Source: Acidobacterium sp. S8
Lineage (GTDB): Bacteria > Acidobacteriota > Terriglobia > Terriglobales > Acidobacteriaceae
Length of the DNA stretch: 64,000 nt
Reading direction: 5' to 3'
Assembly (NCBI RefSeq): GCF_009765985.1
Contig: NZ_LMUM01000011.1
Span: 62,001 to 126,000, forward strand
A program made the translations under genes and the position numbers. Position 1 is the first letter of the stretch. Each line of letters begins with the position of its first letter. Of this stretch, positions 1 to 9,806 are shown piece after piece. The notes below the pieces were generated by a model, which saw only the letters and a list, made by a program, of their open reading frames with translations, searched no databases and was not told the DNA's origin.

Positions 1-513
1 GTCGAAGCCATCTCGCATAGTAAATTCTGGGATGACACTGCCTTCTTTATTCTTGAAGATGACGCGCAGGACGGCGCCGATCACGTGGATGCGCATCGCA
101 GCATCGCTCTGGTCGTCAGCAAGTATTCGCCGAAGTCAGCCCAGCCGACAGTGGACTCGACCTTCTGTACGACCGTTAGCTTTCTGCACACCATGGAAGA
201 CCTGCTCGGCCTTCCTCCGATGAATAACAATGACGCTTTCTCTCCACTCATCGCTTCGCTTTTCGCCGGAAGTGGCGATCAGCCGGTGTATGACGCGGAC
301 TACACCAATCGAGACAACGGGTTAATTTATACCGCCAATACGCCGAAATCTCCGGGCGCAAAGGAATCGAGCAAGATGGATTTCACGCACGAAGATCGCG
401 CCGATGCGCGTAAGCTGAACGTCATTTTATGGCGCGAAGCCATGGGCGATAAGCCCGTTCCCTGGATGGTGTTGCATCCTCATGGGTCGCACAAAGATGA
501 TGACGACGACTAA
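1..513 (+). CDS. Phosphoesterase (alkaline phosphatase-like), C-terminal part
   Basis: The frame is open from the first base and ends at 513, so only about 170 C-terminal residues are present. The early segment reads SKFWDDTAFFILEDDAQDG followed by DHVDAHRS. This is the metal-site region of PF04185-type phosphoesterases, which in Acidobacteriota are often fused behind a YncE/YVTN beta-propeller. The following STFCTTVSFLHTMEDLLGLPPMN stretch fits the end of the catalytic domain. Such proteins are periplasmic or secreted and hydrolyse phosphate esters; the substrate cannot be read here. The tail ends in a run of aspartates (HKDDDDD). The upstream half, including any propeller and signal peptide, lies outside the window. 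Confidence 0.8.
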   Translation, partial: VEAISHSKFWDDTAFFILEDDAQDGADHVDAHRSIALVVSKYSPKSAQPTVDSTFCTTVSFLHTMEDLLGLPPMNNNDAFSPLIASLFAGSGDQPVYDADYTNRDNGLIYTANTPKSPGAKESSKMDFTHEDRADARKLNVILWREAMGDKPVPWMVLHPHGSHKDDDDD

Positions 514-607
514 GGCTTAACGGTGCACGGAGACAGGACTGCGGGCGAAGTGGATAAATTCAGGGATTAGACAACTGATTGGTGAGCCTGGGGTAGTGAC
601 AGGAGCC

Positions 608-1594
608 TCAGGCCATTCCGGTGTAATCGGTGTCGGATGACCCGTCAGATACGGAGGGGATAGGTTGCCGGGAGTTGAAAATGTGAGCGCAGTTGCGTCC
701 GGCGACCTTGGCATTGGCTAATGCGCGTTCAGCCTCGCGAAGGACGATCAATGGCGAACGTCCTCGGCTGCTGGCGATGCCGATACTTGCGGTCACACTG
801 AAAACATCACGGTGAATGTGGTACGGCTTTTCCAGAATCCAGCCCTGCAGCCTCTCTGCCATGGCTTCCGCCTGTTCAGCTGTGCAACCTGGTAATCCGA
901 TGAGAAATTCGTCCTCGCCGCACCGTCCCAGAATGTCGTAACTCCGCAAATATCGCTTTAGCCGTTGGGAAAATTCACGCAAAACGGCATCTCCCGTACC
1001 GTAGCCGAATTCGATATTGATCTCAGAGAACTTATCGAGATCGATCATCATCAGCGTCAGCGGTGTGCGCATACGCTGGACACGGTCCGTTTCCTGGAAA
1101 AGAAGGCGCATCATCGCTTCCCGGTTCAGCAAGCCGGTCAGAGTGTCATGGGAAGCATAAAAGCGCACCGCGTCCATTTGCGACTGGAGTTCGTGGTAAA
1201 GATGACGGACTCTTTCTGCGGCACGCAGGCGAATCAGCAGCTCTGTTTCGTTGATAGGTTTCAGCAGAAAGTCATCCACCCCGGCGCCGGTCGCCATCTC
1301 GATCTTGTCCGGGTCGGGAGTGCCGCTCATCAGCATCAGCCAAAGCGCATCCTGCCGTGCCCGTCGCCGCGTCTCGGAGATGACCTCGAAGCCCTTCATC
1401 GACGGCAAATCATAGTCAAGAATCGCCATCGCCGGGGCATCCGGGCCGTTCAGACGTTTGAATGCGGCCACGCCATCGCCTAACACTTCTACCTTGTAAT
1501 TCCACCGCTCCAGCAGGACGCGCAAGGACGAGGCCGTCGCCGGGTGAGCGTCTGCCAGCAGAATAGTTATGGGTTTTTCCAGCAACACGGGCAT
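608..1594 (-). CDS. Response regulator with diguanylate cyclase (REC-GGDEF)
   Basis: An N-terminal receiver domain (phosphoacceptor Asp about residue 60, in ILDYDLP; lysine in LLKPI) is joined by a short helix to a GGDEF domain starting near HDTLTGLLNRE. The signature is GEDEF (about 226-230) rather than GGDEF. An intact-looking product-inhibition site RSYD lies five residues upstream. By family the output is cyclic di-GMP; the altered second glycine makes activity likely but not certain. I chose the ATG at 1594 because GAGGGAG precedes it at good spacing; an upstream in-frame ATG at 1612 lacks a ribosome site. There is no partner histidine kinase next to it. Confidence 0.88.
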   Translation of the reverse strand: MPVLLEKPITILLADAHPATASSLRVLLERWNYKVEVLGDGVAAFKRLNGPDAPAMAILDYDLPSMKGFEVISETRRRARQDALWLMLMSGTPDPDKIEMATGAGVDDFLLKPINETELLIRLRAAERVRHLYHELQSQMDAVRFYASHDTLTGLLNREAMMRLLFQETDRVQRMRTPLTLMMIDLDKFSEINIEFGYGTGDAVLREFSQRLKRYLRSYDILGRCGEDEFLIGLPGCTAEQAEAMAERLQGWILEKPYHIHRDVFSVTASIGIASSRGRSPLIVLREAERALANAKVAGRNCAHIFNSRQPIPSVSDGSSDTDYTGMA

Positions 1595-1876
1595 TGAAAG
1601 ACGCTCCCTCATACGTTATCGGGGATTCGCGGAATTTATTTAGGGTGAGGATCGGATCAAATTCGCAAAAATTTTCTCGAAATCAAAAAAAGTTGTTGCA
1701 ATTTTCCCAAAACAGGTAAAAACTACGCGCATACGTACAATCGGAAAAGCCTAACGGGCGTATACTAAAAACAATCAATAGCAAGGCGTAATCCAGAGAG
1801 CCACGTGAGAATTACGGAACTCGCGGGTATCTTAGGAAAATGCTCCCAGTAAACCCTCTAGACACTGGAGTGAGCT

Positions 1877-2092
1877 ATGGCTTTCGCAGTAACGACCACG
1901 CACGCTATACCGCAGAAGTTACTTCCTGCCCGGATTCAGATCTCGCGTAACCGGTTGACGATTTGCGTCCATTGCTTCCAGGTTATCGGACGCGCAAAGA
2001 CTCCGGCCGAGACCCGACTGTTGGAAGCGCAGCATGTCTGTAAGGAAAAACTGGACGATCAACGTCCGGCAGCAGCCCTCCCCTTCAACTAA
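1877..2092 (+). CDS. Small Cys/His protein of 71 residues, function unknown
   Basis: The ATG is preceded by GGAG at 1867-1870. A TATACT box at 1761-1766 is a possible -10 element. The protein holds C30-x2-C33 and H53-x-C55, a spacing that could bind one zinc ion. It has no signal peptide or membrane segment and is rich in basic residues in its first third. A strong intrinsic terminator follows 17 bases after the stop, which supports a real, separately transcribed gene. I do not recognise a named family. A zinc-ribbon regulatory or stress protein is a reasonable guess only. Confidence 0.6.
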   Translation: MAFAVTTTHAIPQKLLPARIQISRNRLTICVHCFQVIGRAKTPAETRLLEAQHVCKEKLDDQRPAAALPFN

Positions 2093-2109
2093 AAGGCCAA
2101 TTTTTGTTA

Positions 2110-2138
2110 AAAAACCGCGCCAATTTGGCGCGGTTTTT
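2110..2138. terminator. Bidirectional intrinsic terminator
   Basis: A perfect 12-bp inverted repeat (2110-2121 with 2127-2138, loop AATTT) has an A-tract at one end and a T-tract at the other. It can therefore stop transcription from both sides. It sits between the 71-aa gene and the convergent porin gene ending at 2163. Confidence 0.92.
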
Positions 2139-2162
2139 GCGTGTTTAAGGGCGATTTTTTGC

Positions 2163-3611
2163 TCAATAATCGACGTGCATTCGCACGCTTGGCACCCAAA
2201 CCGGGCCACGATCGCGGTTATACCCGGGATTGTCGATATGACTCAGCCCAAGGGCGAAGAAGAGGCCGCTTTTCACATGCCAGTTGTAGTAGCTCTCGAC
2301 AATGTTTTCCCGTCCGTAGTCAAGTCGGCCATCGCCCAGCAGGAAGCCTAAACCCCCATATTTCAGATAGTTCTGATGGTCCTGCTTGATCGCGTTGGAC
2401 ACGAATGCGACGCCGATTTTGTCGTTCTGCCGATGCCAGTCCGTGCCGCGAAGGTCTCCGCCTACGGTTACACTCTGATCGACCTCGGTGTAGGCAAAGG
2501 ATTCGTGCTGGCCTTCGTTCCAGCCAAAGCGGCTGAAAATACGCAAATTTTGTGTGATTTCCTGCTCGTTATTCCACCCAAAACCGTACTTTACGGCGCC
2601 AAAATGCTCGTGTTTTGTGATCTCTGGAGTGGCGTCTGTGCCGTCAAGATAGGCATCGACTGCTTCCCGGTACGTTCCCATATGGGCGTGATTCACGTAA
2701 CTCAGAATGCGGGTGGTGCCTTTGCGGCCGGGAAGAAGCGAGTGCCGAAGCTCGAACTCCATGTTTTGGCCGCTGGCTCGCGAAAATGCCCAGTCGAGGT
2801 CGATACCGTTGGCGACGGTTGGCATGGCGGCAAGACCATAGCGGGCGCTCCAGTTCCGGTCGTCGTATTCCGCTGTTGCCGCGACGGTATAGCCGCGGGT
2901 GTCTGCGGCATAGTCCCATGCGCCATTATTGTCGATGGTCCAGTTGGTGAATTGCAGGTGACTGTCACTGCCGATGGAATTGATGTCGAAGACATCAGGC
3001 ATGCTCATCTTGCCGATGCGGAACTCCAACCGGCGCACTGGAACCTTGCTGGCAAGGGATAGGAAGCTGCGATCGGAATCCGTGGTCTCGTCGGTGAAGC
3101 CGATGGTCTGGTGAATCTCGCCGCGAGCCAGATACGGTGTAGAGCCGAGGTTCGGATTGCGTACGACATCGAGATTGGTGAAGCCGGCCAGACCAAGCGC
3201 CTGGCTGAGCCCGCGTCCGCCCGTACTCTCCACATCGACAATAAAATCCGTGTTGTAGCGCGTGTTGCGATGAGGCTGGTAGCCGAGAAAAAGTGTACCG
3301 ACGAGCGATGTCTTGTATTCGCCAGCCCCGTGGAAGCTGTTCTGGCCCTGATAGGGCGAATGAAATGAAGGATGAGCCTGAAAAATGATGTTGCTCTGAC
3401 CGGATATCCACCATTGCGTCGTATCGCTGTGCGGAAAGACCGTATTATCGGGTTCCTTTTGTGCTTCTGCATTCTGGCGCGCCGCTGCGTCGGCTCCGGA
3501 AATGGGCAGAACGAGTTGTGGCGTGGGCGCCGAAGGAAGGAGCGCAGGAGATTGCGCGCTCGCGTAAGGCGAGCAGAGCGTCAGGCAAAGGATGGCTGTC
3601 AACTTGCGCAA
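2163..3611 (-). CDS. Carbohydrate-selective porin (OprB-like)
   Basis: This 482-aa protein opens with a signal peptide (MRKLTAILCLTLCSPYASA). After a Pro/Ala-rich linker the segment WWISGQSNIIFQAHPSFHSPY is typical of OprB-type porins. The rest alternates short beta strands and turns and ends in an aromatic residue (RMHVDY), as outer-membrane barrels do. The start is a TTG at 3611, chosen because the signal peptide begins exactly there and GGAG lies five bases upstream. The family mediates passive uptake of sugars. The gene is divergent from a CsoR/RcnR-type regulator whose predicted operator lies in the shared 144-bp gap, so it could be regulated by metal or aldehyde. Confidence 0.8.
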   Translation of the reverse strand: MRKLTAILCLTLCSPYASAQSPALLPSAPTPQLVLPISGADAAARQNAEAQKEPDNTVFPHSDTTQWWISGQSNIIFQAHPSFHSPYQGQNSFHGAGEYKTSLVGTLFLGYQPHRNTRYNTDFIVDVESTGGRGLSQALGLAGFTNLDVVRNPNLGSTPYLARGEIHQTIGFTDETTDSDRSFLSLASKVPVRRLEFRIGKMSMPDVFDINSIGSDSHLQFTNWTIDNNGAWDYAADTRGYTVAATAEYDDRNWSARYGLAAMPTVANGIDLDWAFSRASGQNMEFELRHSLLPGRKGTTRILSYVNHAHMGTYREAVDAYLDGTDATPEITKHEHFGAVKYGFGWNNEQEITQNLRIFSRFGWNEGQHESFAYTEVDQSVTVGGDLRGTDWHRQNDKIGVAFVSNAIKQDHQNYLKYGGLGFLLGDGRLDYGRENIVESYYNWHVKSGLFFALGLSHIDNPGYNRDRGPVWVPSVRMHVDY

Positions 3612-3719
3612 AACTTCTCCAGCTGAAGGAATGGATGAAAGGTATCAGAGCTAAATTTTGACCTGCGACTGTTGCAGGAGCGTTACAGAAAAGATGCGTA
3701 CAACGGCTCTTAGGATGTT

Positions 3720-3743
3720 GTATCATACCCCCCTAGGATATGC
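3720..3743. promoter_or_regulatory. Predicted CsoR/RcnR/FrmR-type operator
   Basis: Six consecutive C residues (3728-3733) are flanked by AT-rich half sites, TATCATA (3721-3727) and TAGGATA (3734-3740), which are inverted repeats with one mismatch. Known sites of RcnR and FrmR have this plan: a G/C tract bounded by inverted AT-rich arms. It lies just upstream of the ribosome site of the regulator gene at 3756 and upstream of the divergent porin. Confidence 0.75.
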
Positions 3744-3755
3744 TGAGGAAAAATC

Positions 3756-4037
3756 ATGTGCGCTGTTGACCGGGTGGATCGGGAGAAGCAGAAGCTTGTA
3801 GCCCGCATAAGACGCATTCGTGGACAAGTCGATGCGATCGAGCGATCGCTGACAAACGGTGATGATTGCGCGGATGTACTGATGCTGCTGGCGAATGTGC
3901 GCGGCGGTATCAACAGCCTGATGGGAGAGGTGATGGAGGACCATATTCGCCTGCACATGCTGACGGAAAAGAGTGCGCATCCGCCTACGGAGCTGGCCGA
4001 GGATCTGATCGATCTGATCCGGGCCTATTTGAAGTGA
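3756..4037 (+). CDS. Metal- or formaldehyde-sensing repressor, CsoR/RcnR/FrmR family
   Basis: This 93-aa all-helical regulator has the family signature RIRRIRGQVDAIERSL and VRGGINSLM. The candidate ligand residues are C38, H63 and H67. By position these match the Cys-His-His set of RcnR better than the Cys-His-Cys of copper-sensing CsoR. RcnR's N-terminal His3 is not present; a Cys lies at position 2 instead. The C-terminus (IRAYLK) is FrmR-like. GAGG stands seven bases before the ATG. Its probable operator overlaps its own promoter and faces the divergent porin. No metal exporter or formaldehyde dehydrogenase is adjacent, so the effector cannot be assigned from context. Confidence 0.9.
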   Translation: MCAVDRVDREKQKLVARIRRIRGQVDAIERSLTNGDDCADVLMLLANVRGGINSLMGEVMEDHIRLHMLTEKSAHPPTELAEDLIDLIRAYLK

Positions 4038-4087
4038 ACATAATCACGCGGATTTTTCCAGATTGCGGTCGAGTTGAAGCGGACTTG

Positions 4088-5254
4088 TTAATGGGTACGC
4101 TTAAGCGGGGTGATGGCTTGAGGTATCCGATAAATTGTGATGCTGCCAGCCTCGTTGTCTGCCGTGATTAGATCGTTTTTGCCCTTTCCAATCAGATCGG
4201 CGATGACCACCGACCCCCAGCCGCTCGGTGCCGCCTGAGAAGTCTCGGCAAATTGTCCGCGATCCTGATTCTCAAATGTGAGCAAATTCCTGCTGGATGC
4301 GCATAGAACCGCGATATCGTGAAGTCCATTTCCTTCGAGATCGCCAGCGGCGACGCTGGCTGCGCCTCGGCAACCTGTCAGGTGGAGAGGTGAGGTCGGC
4401 ATGGGCCGAAAACCGCCCTTTCCATCGCCGAGCAGGACCGTGACGGCGATCTGCGCATCGTTGGCCACGTCGCGGTCATAGGGAATGACGATGAGATCGG
4501 GATTGCCGTCATGGTTGATGTCGTCGATAGTGACCTGCCAGGGCTTTGCTCCTGCGGGGAAGGGCGAACCCGCGGCAGGATGAAGTCCCCCTTTTCCGTC
4601 TCCCAAAAGAATGGAAACGGTATCGTCGTCCAGATTCGTGGTGACGACGTCGGGATTGCCGTCATGATTAAAGTCGGCGGAACGTAAACGCTCATAAGGC
4701 CGCCGGCCGACAGCAAAGAATTTACCGGGCGTGCGAAGGCTCCCGCTGCCATCGCCAAGAAGAAGCTCGATCTGATTATCCGCCCAACTATCAGTGACGA
4801 CATCGGGAATGCCGTCTCCATTGAAGTCAGCCACCGCGATCCCGTGCGGGTGCGGATTGGAGTGGACATTGACCGGCGAACCTGAAGCGGGATGAAATGC
4901 ACCCTTGCCGTCACCCAGGAGAATCGTTAGATATGGCGATTGCGTGTTGACGATGACCAGATCCGGATTCCCGTCTCGATTCATATCGGCGATCACAATG
5001 TCGTTTGGCAGATGACCGGCTTGAAACGGCGAGCCGGGGGCGGGGTGGAAACTATCATTTCCGTCGTTAAGAAGCACGGTCACGGTGCCGTCTTCATTCC
5101 CAACGACGATATCTGGTCTGCCGTCGTGATTTAAGTCTCCTATAGCAATGCACTTTGGGCTTTTGCCTGTCGGGTAGGAGAACACGCGTCGCGGAACAGG
5201 GGACGCAGCGGAATAGAGAAAGAACGCGAAGAGCAGGAAACGTGGCAGGATCAT
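4088..5254 (-). CDS. FG-GAP/VCBS repeat protein
   Basis: A signal peptide (MILPRFLLFAFFLYSAASP) is followed by about seven repeats containing D-x-N-x-D-G-x-P-D calcium-binding loops, for example DLNHDGRPDIVVGNEDG. The repeats alternate with VLLGDGKGGF segments. Such repeats form an integrin-like beta-propeller, and the protein is expected in the periplasm or outside the cell. No catalytic domain is visible. A strong GGGAGGAG ribosome site lies seven bases before the ATG. The role is unknown; ligand binding or surface adhesion is usual for the fold. Confidence 0.85.
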   Translation of the reverse strand: MILPRFLLFAFFLYSAASPVPRRVFSYPTGKSPKCIAIGDLNHDGRPDIVVGNEDGTVTVLLNDGNDSFHPAPGSPFQAGHLPNDIVIADMNRDGNPDLVIVNTQSPYLTILLGDGKGAFHPASGSPVNVHSNPHPHGIAVADFNGDGIPDVVTDSWADNQIELLLGDGSGSLRTPGKFFAVGRRPYERLRSADFNHDGNPDVVTTNLDDDTVSILLGDGKGGLHPAAGSPFPAGAKPWQVTIDDINHDGNPDLIVIPYDRDVANDAQIAVTVLLGDGKGGFRPMPTSPLHLTGCRGAASVAAGDLEGNGLHDIAVLCASSRNLLTFENQDRGQFAETSQAAPSGWGSVVIADLIGKGKNDLITADNEAGSITIYRIPQAITPLKRTH

Positions 5255-5334
5255 GCGCGGCTCCTCCCGAATACTATGACGGTGCCGAACGATAGATTAG
5301 TTGATTAGCGTATGTGGAAACGGACTCGCTTCAA

Positions 5335-7935
5335 CTAGTGACGCAGGGATTCTATGGCCTGCGTGAGCGTGACTGACAGGTTTTCCTGCTGCGTATCGCT
5401 CAGTTTGCGACCAGAGGATGTGAGGTAGAAAACGTCAATGGCAACCTCACCTTCGGTATCGATCAACGCAACTTCGATGTTGCACTGGGCTTCGGCGAAG
5501 GTACGGGCAAGCTCGCGCAAAAGACCGGGAGTATCCTGCGCGACGACTTGCACGAGCGTGCTGTGGGATGAAGACGTGTTGTCGAAAGCGATGCGTGTTT
5601 CCACATGCACTTTGGCATGATTGCGACGGTTGGCGTGGCTGCGGGCGCGCAGGAGCGACTCGATCGGAACATGTCGAGAAATGACATCGCGAATGTTCTT
5701 GAGGAAGCGATCAACTTCGGTGGGATTCAGCTCAAGAGTCTGAAACGGATCAGTGAACTGGAAGGTGTCGAGAATGAGGCCGGCGGCGTTTGAGAAAGCG
5801 TCGGCCTTGACGATGTTCATGCCCCAGGCGGAAAGAATTCCGGCCATATCGGCAAAGAGCATAGGACGATCCGCCGTGATGAGCGTGATCTCGCTCAGCT
5901 GGCGCACGGTGCGGAAGGCGAGCTGAGCAGGCTCGACGGAAAGATCGAGAGCCATCTTGAAGTGATTGCGAATCTGCTCGGGCAGCCGCGTCTGCAGGTA
6001 ACGTTGCGGCAGCCCTTCGAGGAAAGATTTCAGCTCTTCACTGCGGTCGGGCGTGAGAGCGACGATGCGGTTCAACAGACCTGTATCGGATTCAACGTGA
6101 TAACGCTCTTCATCAACGCTACGGTCGAGGAAGTTCGATGTTGCGATGTAAAGCTGCCAAAGGTTCTCAGCTTTCCACGGTGTAAGCGCCTCTGGTGCAA
6201 CCGCTTTGATATCGGCATACGTCAGCAGACAGAGCATCTTGAGCTGCGCGTGGCTGCCTACTTTTTCCCCGAAGGCGCGTATGCTTTCAGGATCAAAAAT
6301 ATCGCGACGCAGTGCAGCTGACATTTCCAGGTGATTGCGAATGATGCGGCGTACGGTCTCGCGCTCTTCGGGGTCGAATTCGAGCCGGGCAAAGAGGCTT
6401 TCCGCCAACTCGACGCTCTGCGCGCAGTGGTCTCCGGCGCGTCGCGCTTTACCCGTGTCATGCATGAGCAAAGCCAGCAGGAAGAGATCGAGACGGTCGA
6501 TCTCCGGCAGTAGTGTGGCGAAACGCTTCTCCCATTCCTGTGCCGGCTGGCGCAATGCGTGTACGTTGTCGATCACCAGAAAGGTGTGCTCGTCTACCGT
6601 GTAGCGATGATAAGAGTCGCGGATAACGAGTGCGTCGATGCCGTGGAATTCGGGAATGACGAGTTCGAGAACGCCTAAAGCATGCATGGTGCGCAGTGCA
6701 TGTGCGGCATGCGGACCGATAAGAATGTCGCGCAGGCAATTCCACAGGAACGGGCCTTCGGGCATTTGCACGGCGAGTACAGGCAGAGCTTCGGCGATGC
6801 GGTCTTCGGCGTTCTGGCTGAGCTTGTAGCCGTGGGCAGCGACCATGCCGAAGATTCGCAGGACGCTGTCGGCATCGCTGACGGTGGAGGATTCATCGAG
6901 ATCGAGGCGGCCCTGTTCCAGGAAAAAATCTGTACCGGGAACCGGCGTGCGCTTACGTCGAAACTGCTTATAAAACGAGCGGCGCGCAGGCGGCACATCG
7001 TCCATCAGCAGGGAAGTGCGGCGGAAGATGGTGCGTGCATGCCGGTAATAGGTACGCATCCAGTACGCGGGATCGGCTGAGCCGCGGGTCTCGAGGCCGA
7101 TGCTCTGCTCGGCGGCTTCATCCTGCGCATGCCAATCGAGGGTGTTGTCGTCGCGTCCGCAGCGGTAGTGGAGGAAACATCGTGCAGCGGCGAGAAAGTC
7201 GAATGCTGTTTCGAGGTCGTTATGAACGGTGAAGAAGGAATTGGTCGTGGTTTTTGGCCAGGTCTTCTGCGCCTGCAGAGAGAACAGCAGGTTGAGCCAC
7301 TGGGAGAGATGATAATCGCGCAGGCCGCCGGGACATTCCTTGATATTTGGTTCAAGGTGAAAAATGGTATTGCCATATTTTGAGTGCCGTGCACGCGCCA
7401 TTTCGGCCAGATTTTGCACAATCGTATTCCATTCGCGCAGGGCGAGTGCGGGAAGCAGCTCATTTTCCAGACGGCGGTAGAGCGCATAGTCGCCGCATAG
7501 ATAGCGGCGGTCGAGGAGCGAGACGATAAATTCGAGATTGTCAGGGTCTACGCGATCGATCTCTTTATAGATGCGGGTCGTCGGACTCGCGCGCAGACCG
7601 ATGTCCCACATGGATTGCGTGCAGGTGCGAATGAGGTCGTGACAATCCCGCTCTGCTCTCTCGGTGGCGCATACAAAAAGCACGTCGATGTCGGAGTGAG
7701 GAAAGAGCTCCTTGCGTCCGAAGCCTCCCGTCGCAATGAGAGCAATATTGGCCGCCTCCGATTGATCCTCCAGGAGCGCCGTCCACAACTGACGGAGAAT
7801 TTTATCGACCAGAGTGGAGCGGCGACGAATGGACGCTGAGCCGTCGCCGGAGCGCTCGAAGGTAAGGCGCAGGTCGGCTGATTCTTTTTGATACAGGTCC
7901 CGCATTCGCGGGAGAGATAGCGGCTCAGGCGTCAT
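5335..7935 (-). CDS. glnD: Bifunctional PII uridylyltransferase/uridylyl-removing enzyme GlnD
   Basis: At 866 aa this has the usual GlnD length and domain order. The nucleotidyltransferase comes first ([18 protein letters not shown], about 70-88, catalytic D82 and D84). A helical linker and an HD hydrolase domain follow ([11 protein letters not shown] about 442-452 and MHDTGK about 491-496). Two ACT domains end the protein (about 690-760 and 795-866). It uridylylates PII when glutamine is low and removes UMP when glutamine is high. It is the last gene of a leftward amt-glnB-glnD group; the distance from glnB is 84 bp, so it may also have its own promoter. Confidence 0.96.
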   Translation of the reverse strand: MTPEPLSLPRMRDLYQKESADLRLTFERSGDGSASIRRRSTLVDKILRQLWTALLEDQSEAANIALIATGGFGRKELFPHSDIDVLFVCATERAERDCHDLIRTCTQSMWDIGLRASPTTRIYKEIDRVDPDNLEFIVSLLDRRYLCGDYALYRRLENELLPALALREWNTIVQNLAEMARARHSKYGNTIFHLEPNIKECPGGLRDYHLSQWLNLLFSLQAQKTWPKTTTNSFFTVHNDLETAFDFLAAARCFLHYRCGRDDNTLDWHAQDEAAEQSIGLETRGSADPAYWMRTYYRHARTIFRRTSLLMDDVPPARRSFYKQFRRKRTPVPGTDFFLEQGRLDLDESSTVSDADSVLRIFGMVAAHGYKLSQNAEDRIAEALPVLAVQMPEGPFLWNCLRDILIGPHAAHALRTMHALGVLELVIPEFHGIDALVIRDSYHRYTVDEHTFLVIDNVHALRQPAQEWEKRFATLLPEIDRLDLFLLALLMHDTGKARRAGDHCAQSVELAESLFARLEFDPEERETVRRIIRNHLEMSAALRRDIFDPESIRAFGEKVGSHAQLKMLCLLTYADIKAVAPEALTPWKAENLWQLYIATSNFLDRSVDEERYHVESDTGLLNRIVALTPDRSEELKSFLEGLPQRYLQTRLPEQIRNHFKMALDLSVEPAQLAFRTVRQLSEITLITADRPMLFADMAGILSAWGMNIVKADAFSNAAGLILDTFQFTDPFQTLELNPTEVDRFLKNIRDVISRHVPIESLLRARSHANRRNHAKVHVETRIAFDNTSSSHSTLVQVVAQDTPGLLRELARTFAEAQCNIEVALIDTEGEVAIDVFYLTSSGRKLSDTQQENLSVTLTQAIESLRH

Positions 7936-8019
7936 GCGGCTTCAAAGTGTAGTTCGTGGTTGCGAAATCACTGTCGTGATTTCTGTCTACGTATTCTGCG
8001 AAAGGACGGGTACCGAGTG

Positions 8020-8358
8020 TTACAGGGCCGAAGGGCCGCGTTCGTCATTGCGAATGCGGATTGCCTCATCGATTTTCGAGAGAAAAATTTTGCCGTCGCC
8101 GATTTTGCCGCTGCGCGCCGAGGAAAGAATCGCCTGCACAGCTTTTTCGACCAGTTCGTCGGGAACGACCATTTCAATCTTGATTTTTGGCAAGAGGTCA
8201 ACGGTATATTCGCGCCCGCGATAGAACTCGGTGTGACCCTTCTGGCGACCGTGGCCACGTGCTTCCAGGATCGTCATGCCTTCAATTCCAACTTCGAGCA
8301 GGGCATCTTTGACTGCATCGAGCTTCGACGGCTGAATTACTGCTTCAATCTTCTGCAT
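8020..8358 (-). CDS. glnB: Nitrogen regulatory protein PII
   Basis: This 112-aa trimeric signal protein carries the T-loop with the uridylylation target Y51 in RGREYTVDLLPK. It also has the C-terminal ATP-binding signature GKIGDGKIF. It senses 2-oxoglutarate and ATP/ADP. It lies 41 bp downstream of an ammonium transporter, the arrangement typical of glnK, whose product plugs AmtB; glnD follows. The gene could equally be called glnK. Nothing in the residues separates the two names. Confidence 0.95.
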   Translation of the reverse strand: MQKIEAVIQPSKLDAVKDALLEVGIEGMTILEARGHGRQKGHTEFYRGREYTVDLLPKIKIEMVVPDELVEKAVQAILSSARSGKIGDGKIFLSKIDEAIRIRNDERGPSAL

Positions 8359-8399
8359 AGTGTCGTCTCAAGTGTTTCAGGGTAACAGGTTATGCCACG

Positions 8400-9806
8400 T
8401 TAAGAGGCGAAATCATAACCTTCTTCGCCGTGCTGCGTGAGATCGAGTCCTTCGACTTCATCCTCGCGCGAAACACGCAGGCCGACCGTAAGGTCTACAA
8501 GCTTTAAAAGGATCAAAGTGCCGACGATGGAGATGATCCAGGCAAGTGCGATGCCGACAAGTTGATTGAGCACCTGATGCCAGTTACCGTCGACGGCTCC
8601 GGATGGCAGCGCGTTGCCCTGGGCGTCTTTGAAGATGGGGTTGATGGCACTGGAGGCGAAGACCCCGGTGAGCACAGCTCCAAGAGTTCCGCCGGCACCA
8701 TGGACGCCGAAGGCGTCGAGCGAGTCGTCATATCCAAACCAGTTCTTGACCTTGATGACCATGAAGTAGCAGAAGATGCCGGAGAGCAGTCCGATGACGA
8801 TGGCCGACATCGGTTTCACGAAGCCGGCTGCTGGAGTGATGGCGACGAGTCCCGCGACTGCTCCGGAGATGCCACCCAGAGCGCTGGGCTTGCCGTTGCG
8901 GATCCATTCGGCGAGCATCCAGCTGAGGGCGGCGCCCGCGGCTCCAAAGTGCGTATTCACGAATGCGCTGGTGGCCAGAGGTCCAGAGCTGAGCGCGCTG
9001 CCTGCGTTGAATCCGAACCAGCCCACCCAGAGAAGGCAGGCTCCGATGAAGCTGAGCACAACCGAGTGCGGCGGCATAGCTTCTTTGGGGTAGCCGACAC
9101 GCTTTCCGAGATAAAGGGCGCAGACCAGAGCCGAGACGCCTGATGTGACGTGAACGACCGTGCCGCCTGCGAAATCAAGGGTAGGAAAGCGACCGCCCAG
9201 GGAGGCGTTCAGCAGGCCGCCCTTGCCCCAGACCATATGCGCCATAGGCGAGTACACCAAGATCGACCAGAGAATGAGAAAGAGGGCCATCGCGCTGAAT
9301 TTCATGCGCTCGGCAAAGGCTCCGGTAATGAGGGCGGGGGTGATGATCGCAAACATCAGCTGATAGATCATGAAGGTCTGGATCGGGATGGTTGCGGAGT
9401 AATCCGAATCCGGGGTGAGGCCGACGCCGCGCAGAAAGATGTGGTGCAGGCCGCCGATGAAGCTGGTGCCGGAGTCGAACGCCAGGCTGTAGGTGATGAG
9501 CGCCCAGAGTATGGTGATGATGGCCATCATGGCGAAGCTCTGCATCATGGTTCCGAGCACATTTTTCTTGCGCACGAGACCGCCGTAAAAGAGGGCCAGG
9601 CCGGGACCGGTCATCATCAACACCAGAGCTGAGCTGACGAGCATCCAGGCATTGTCGGCAGAAGACTGGGCAGCGGTGACCTGGGTCTGGAGTTTGGCGA
9701 GCTGGTCGGCAGTAGATGCGCCTGCGGGCGTTTGCGAGAAGGCTGGGAAAAGACTGCCACTACATAAAGCCAATACCAAAAGCAGCTTCACAATGCGAGA
9801 GTACAT
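8400..9806 (-). CDS. amt: Ammonium transporter Amt
   Basis: The protein has a cleavable signal peptide (MYSRIVKLLLVLALCSGS...) and a short extracytoplasmic segment. About eleven membrane helices follow, starting with GPGLALFYGGLVRKKNVLG. The two pore histidines are seen in VVHVTSG and GVHGAGGTLG. It conducts ammonium across the inner membrane. I placed the start at the ATG at 9806, where GGAG lies four bases upstream and the signal peptide begins. A longer open frame back to 9926 has no ribosome site. The operon with glnB and glnD suggests expression under nitrogen limitation; I found no convincing sigma-54 promoter in the upstream 290 bp. Confidence 0.95.
   Translation of the reverse strand: MYSRIVKLLLVLALCSGSLFPAFSQTPAGASTADQLAKLQTQVTAAQSSADNAWMLVSSALVLMMTGPGLALFYGGLVRKKNVLGTMMQSFAMMAIITILWALITYSLAFDSGTSFIGGLHHIFLRGVGLTPDSDYSATIPIQTFMIYQLMFAIITPALITGAFAERMKFSAMALFLILWSILVYSPMAHMVWGKGGLLNASLGGRFPTLDFAGGTVVHVTSGVSALVCALYLGKRVGYPKEAMPPHSVVLSFIGACLLWVGWFGFNAGSALSSGPLATSAFVNTHFGAAGAALSWMLAEWIRNGKPSALGGISGAVAGLVAITPAAGFVKPMSAIVIGLLSGIFCYFMVIKVKNWFGYDDSLDAFGVHGAGGTLGAVLTGVFASSAINPIFKDAQGNALPSGAVDGNWHQVLNQLVGIALAWIISIVGTLILLKLVDLTVGLRVSREDEVEGLDLTQHGEEGYDFAS

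Noticed and set aside
2376-3062. A 228-codon rightward frame
   Set aside because: Antisense to the porin, whose signal peptide and barrel pattern are convincing.
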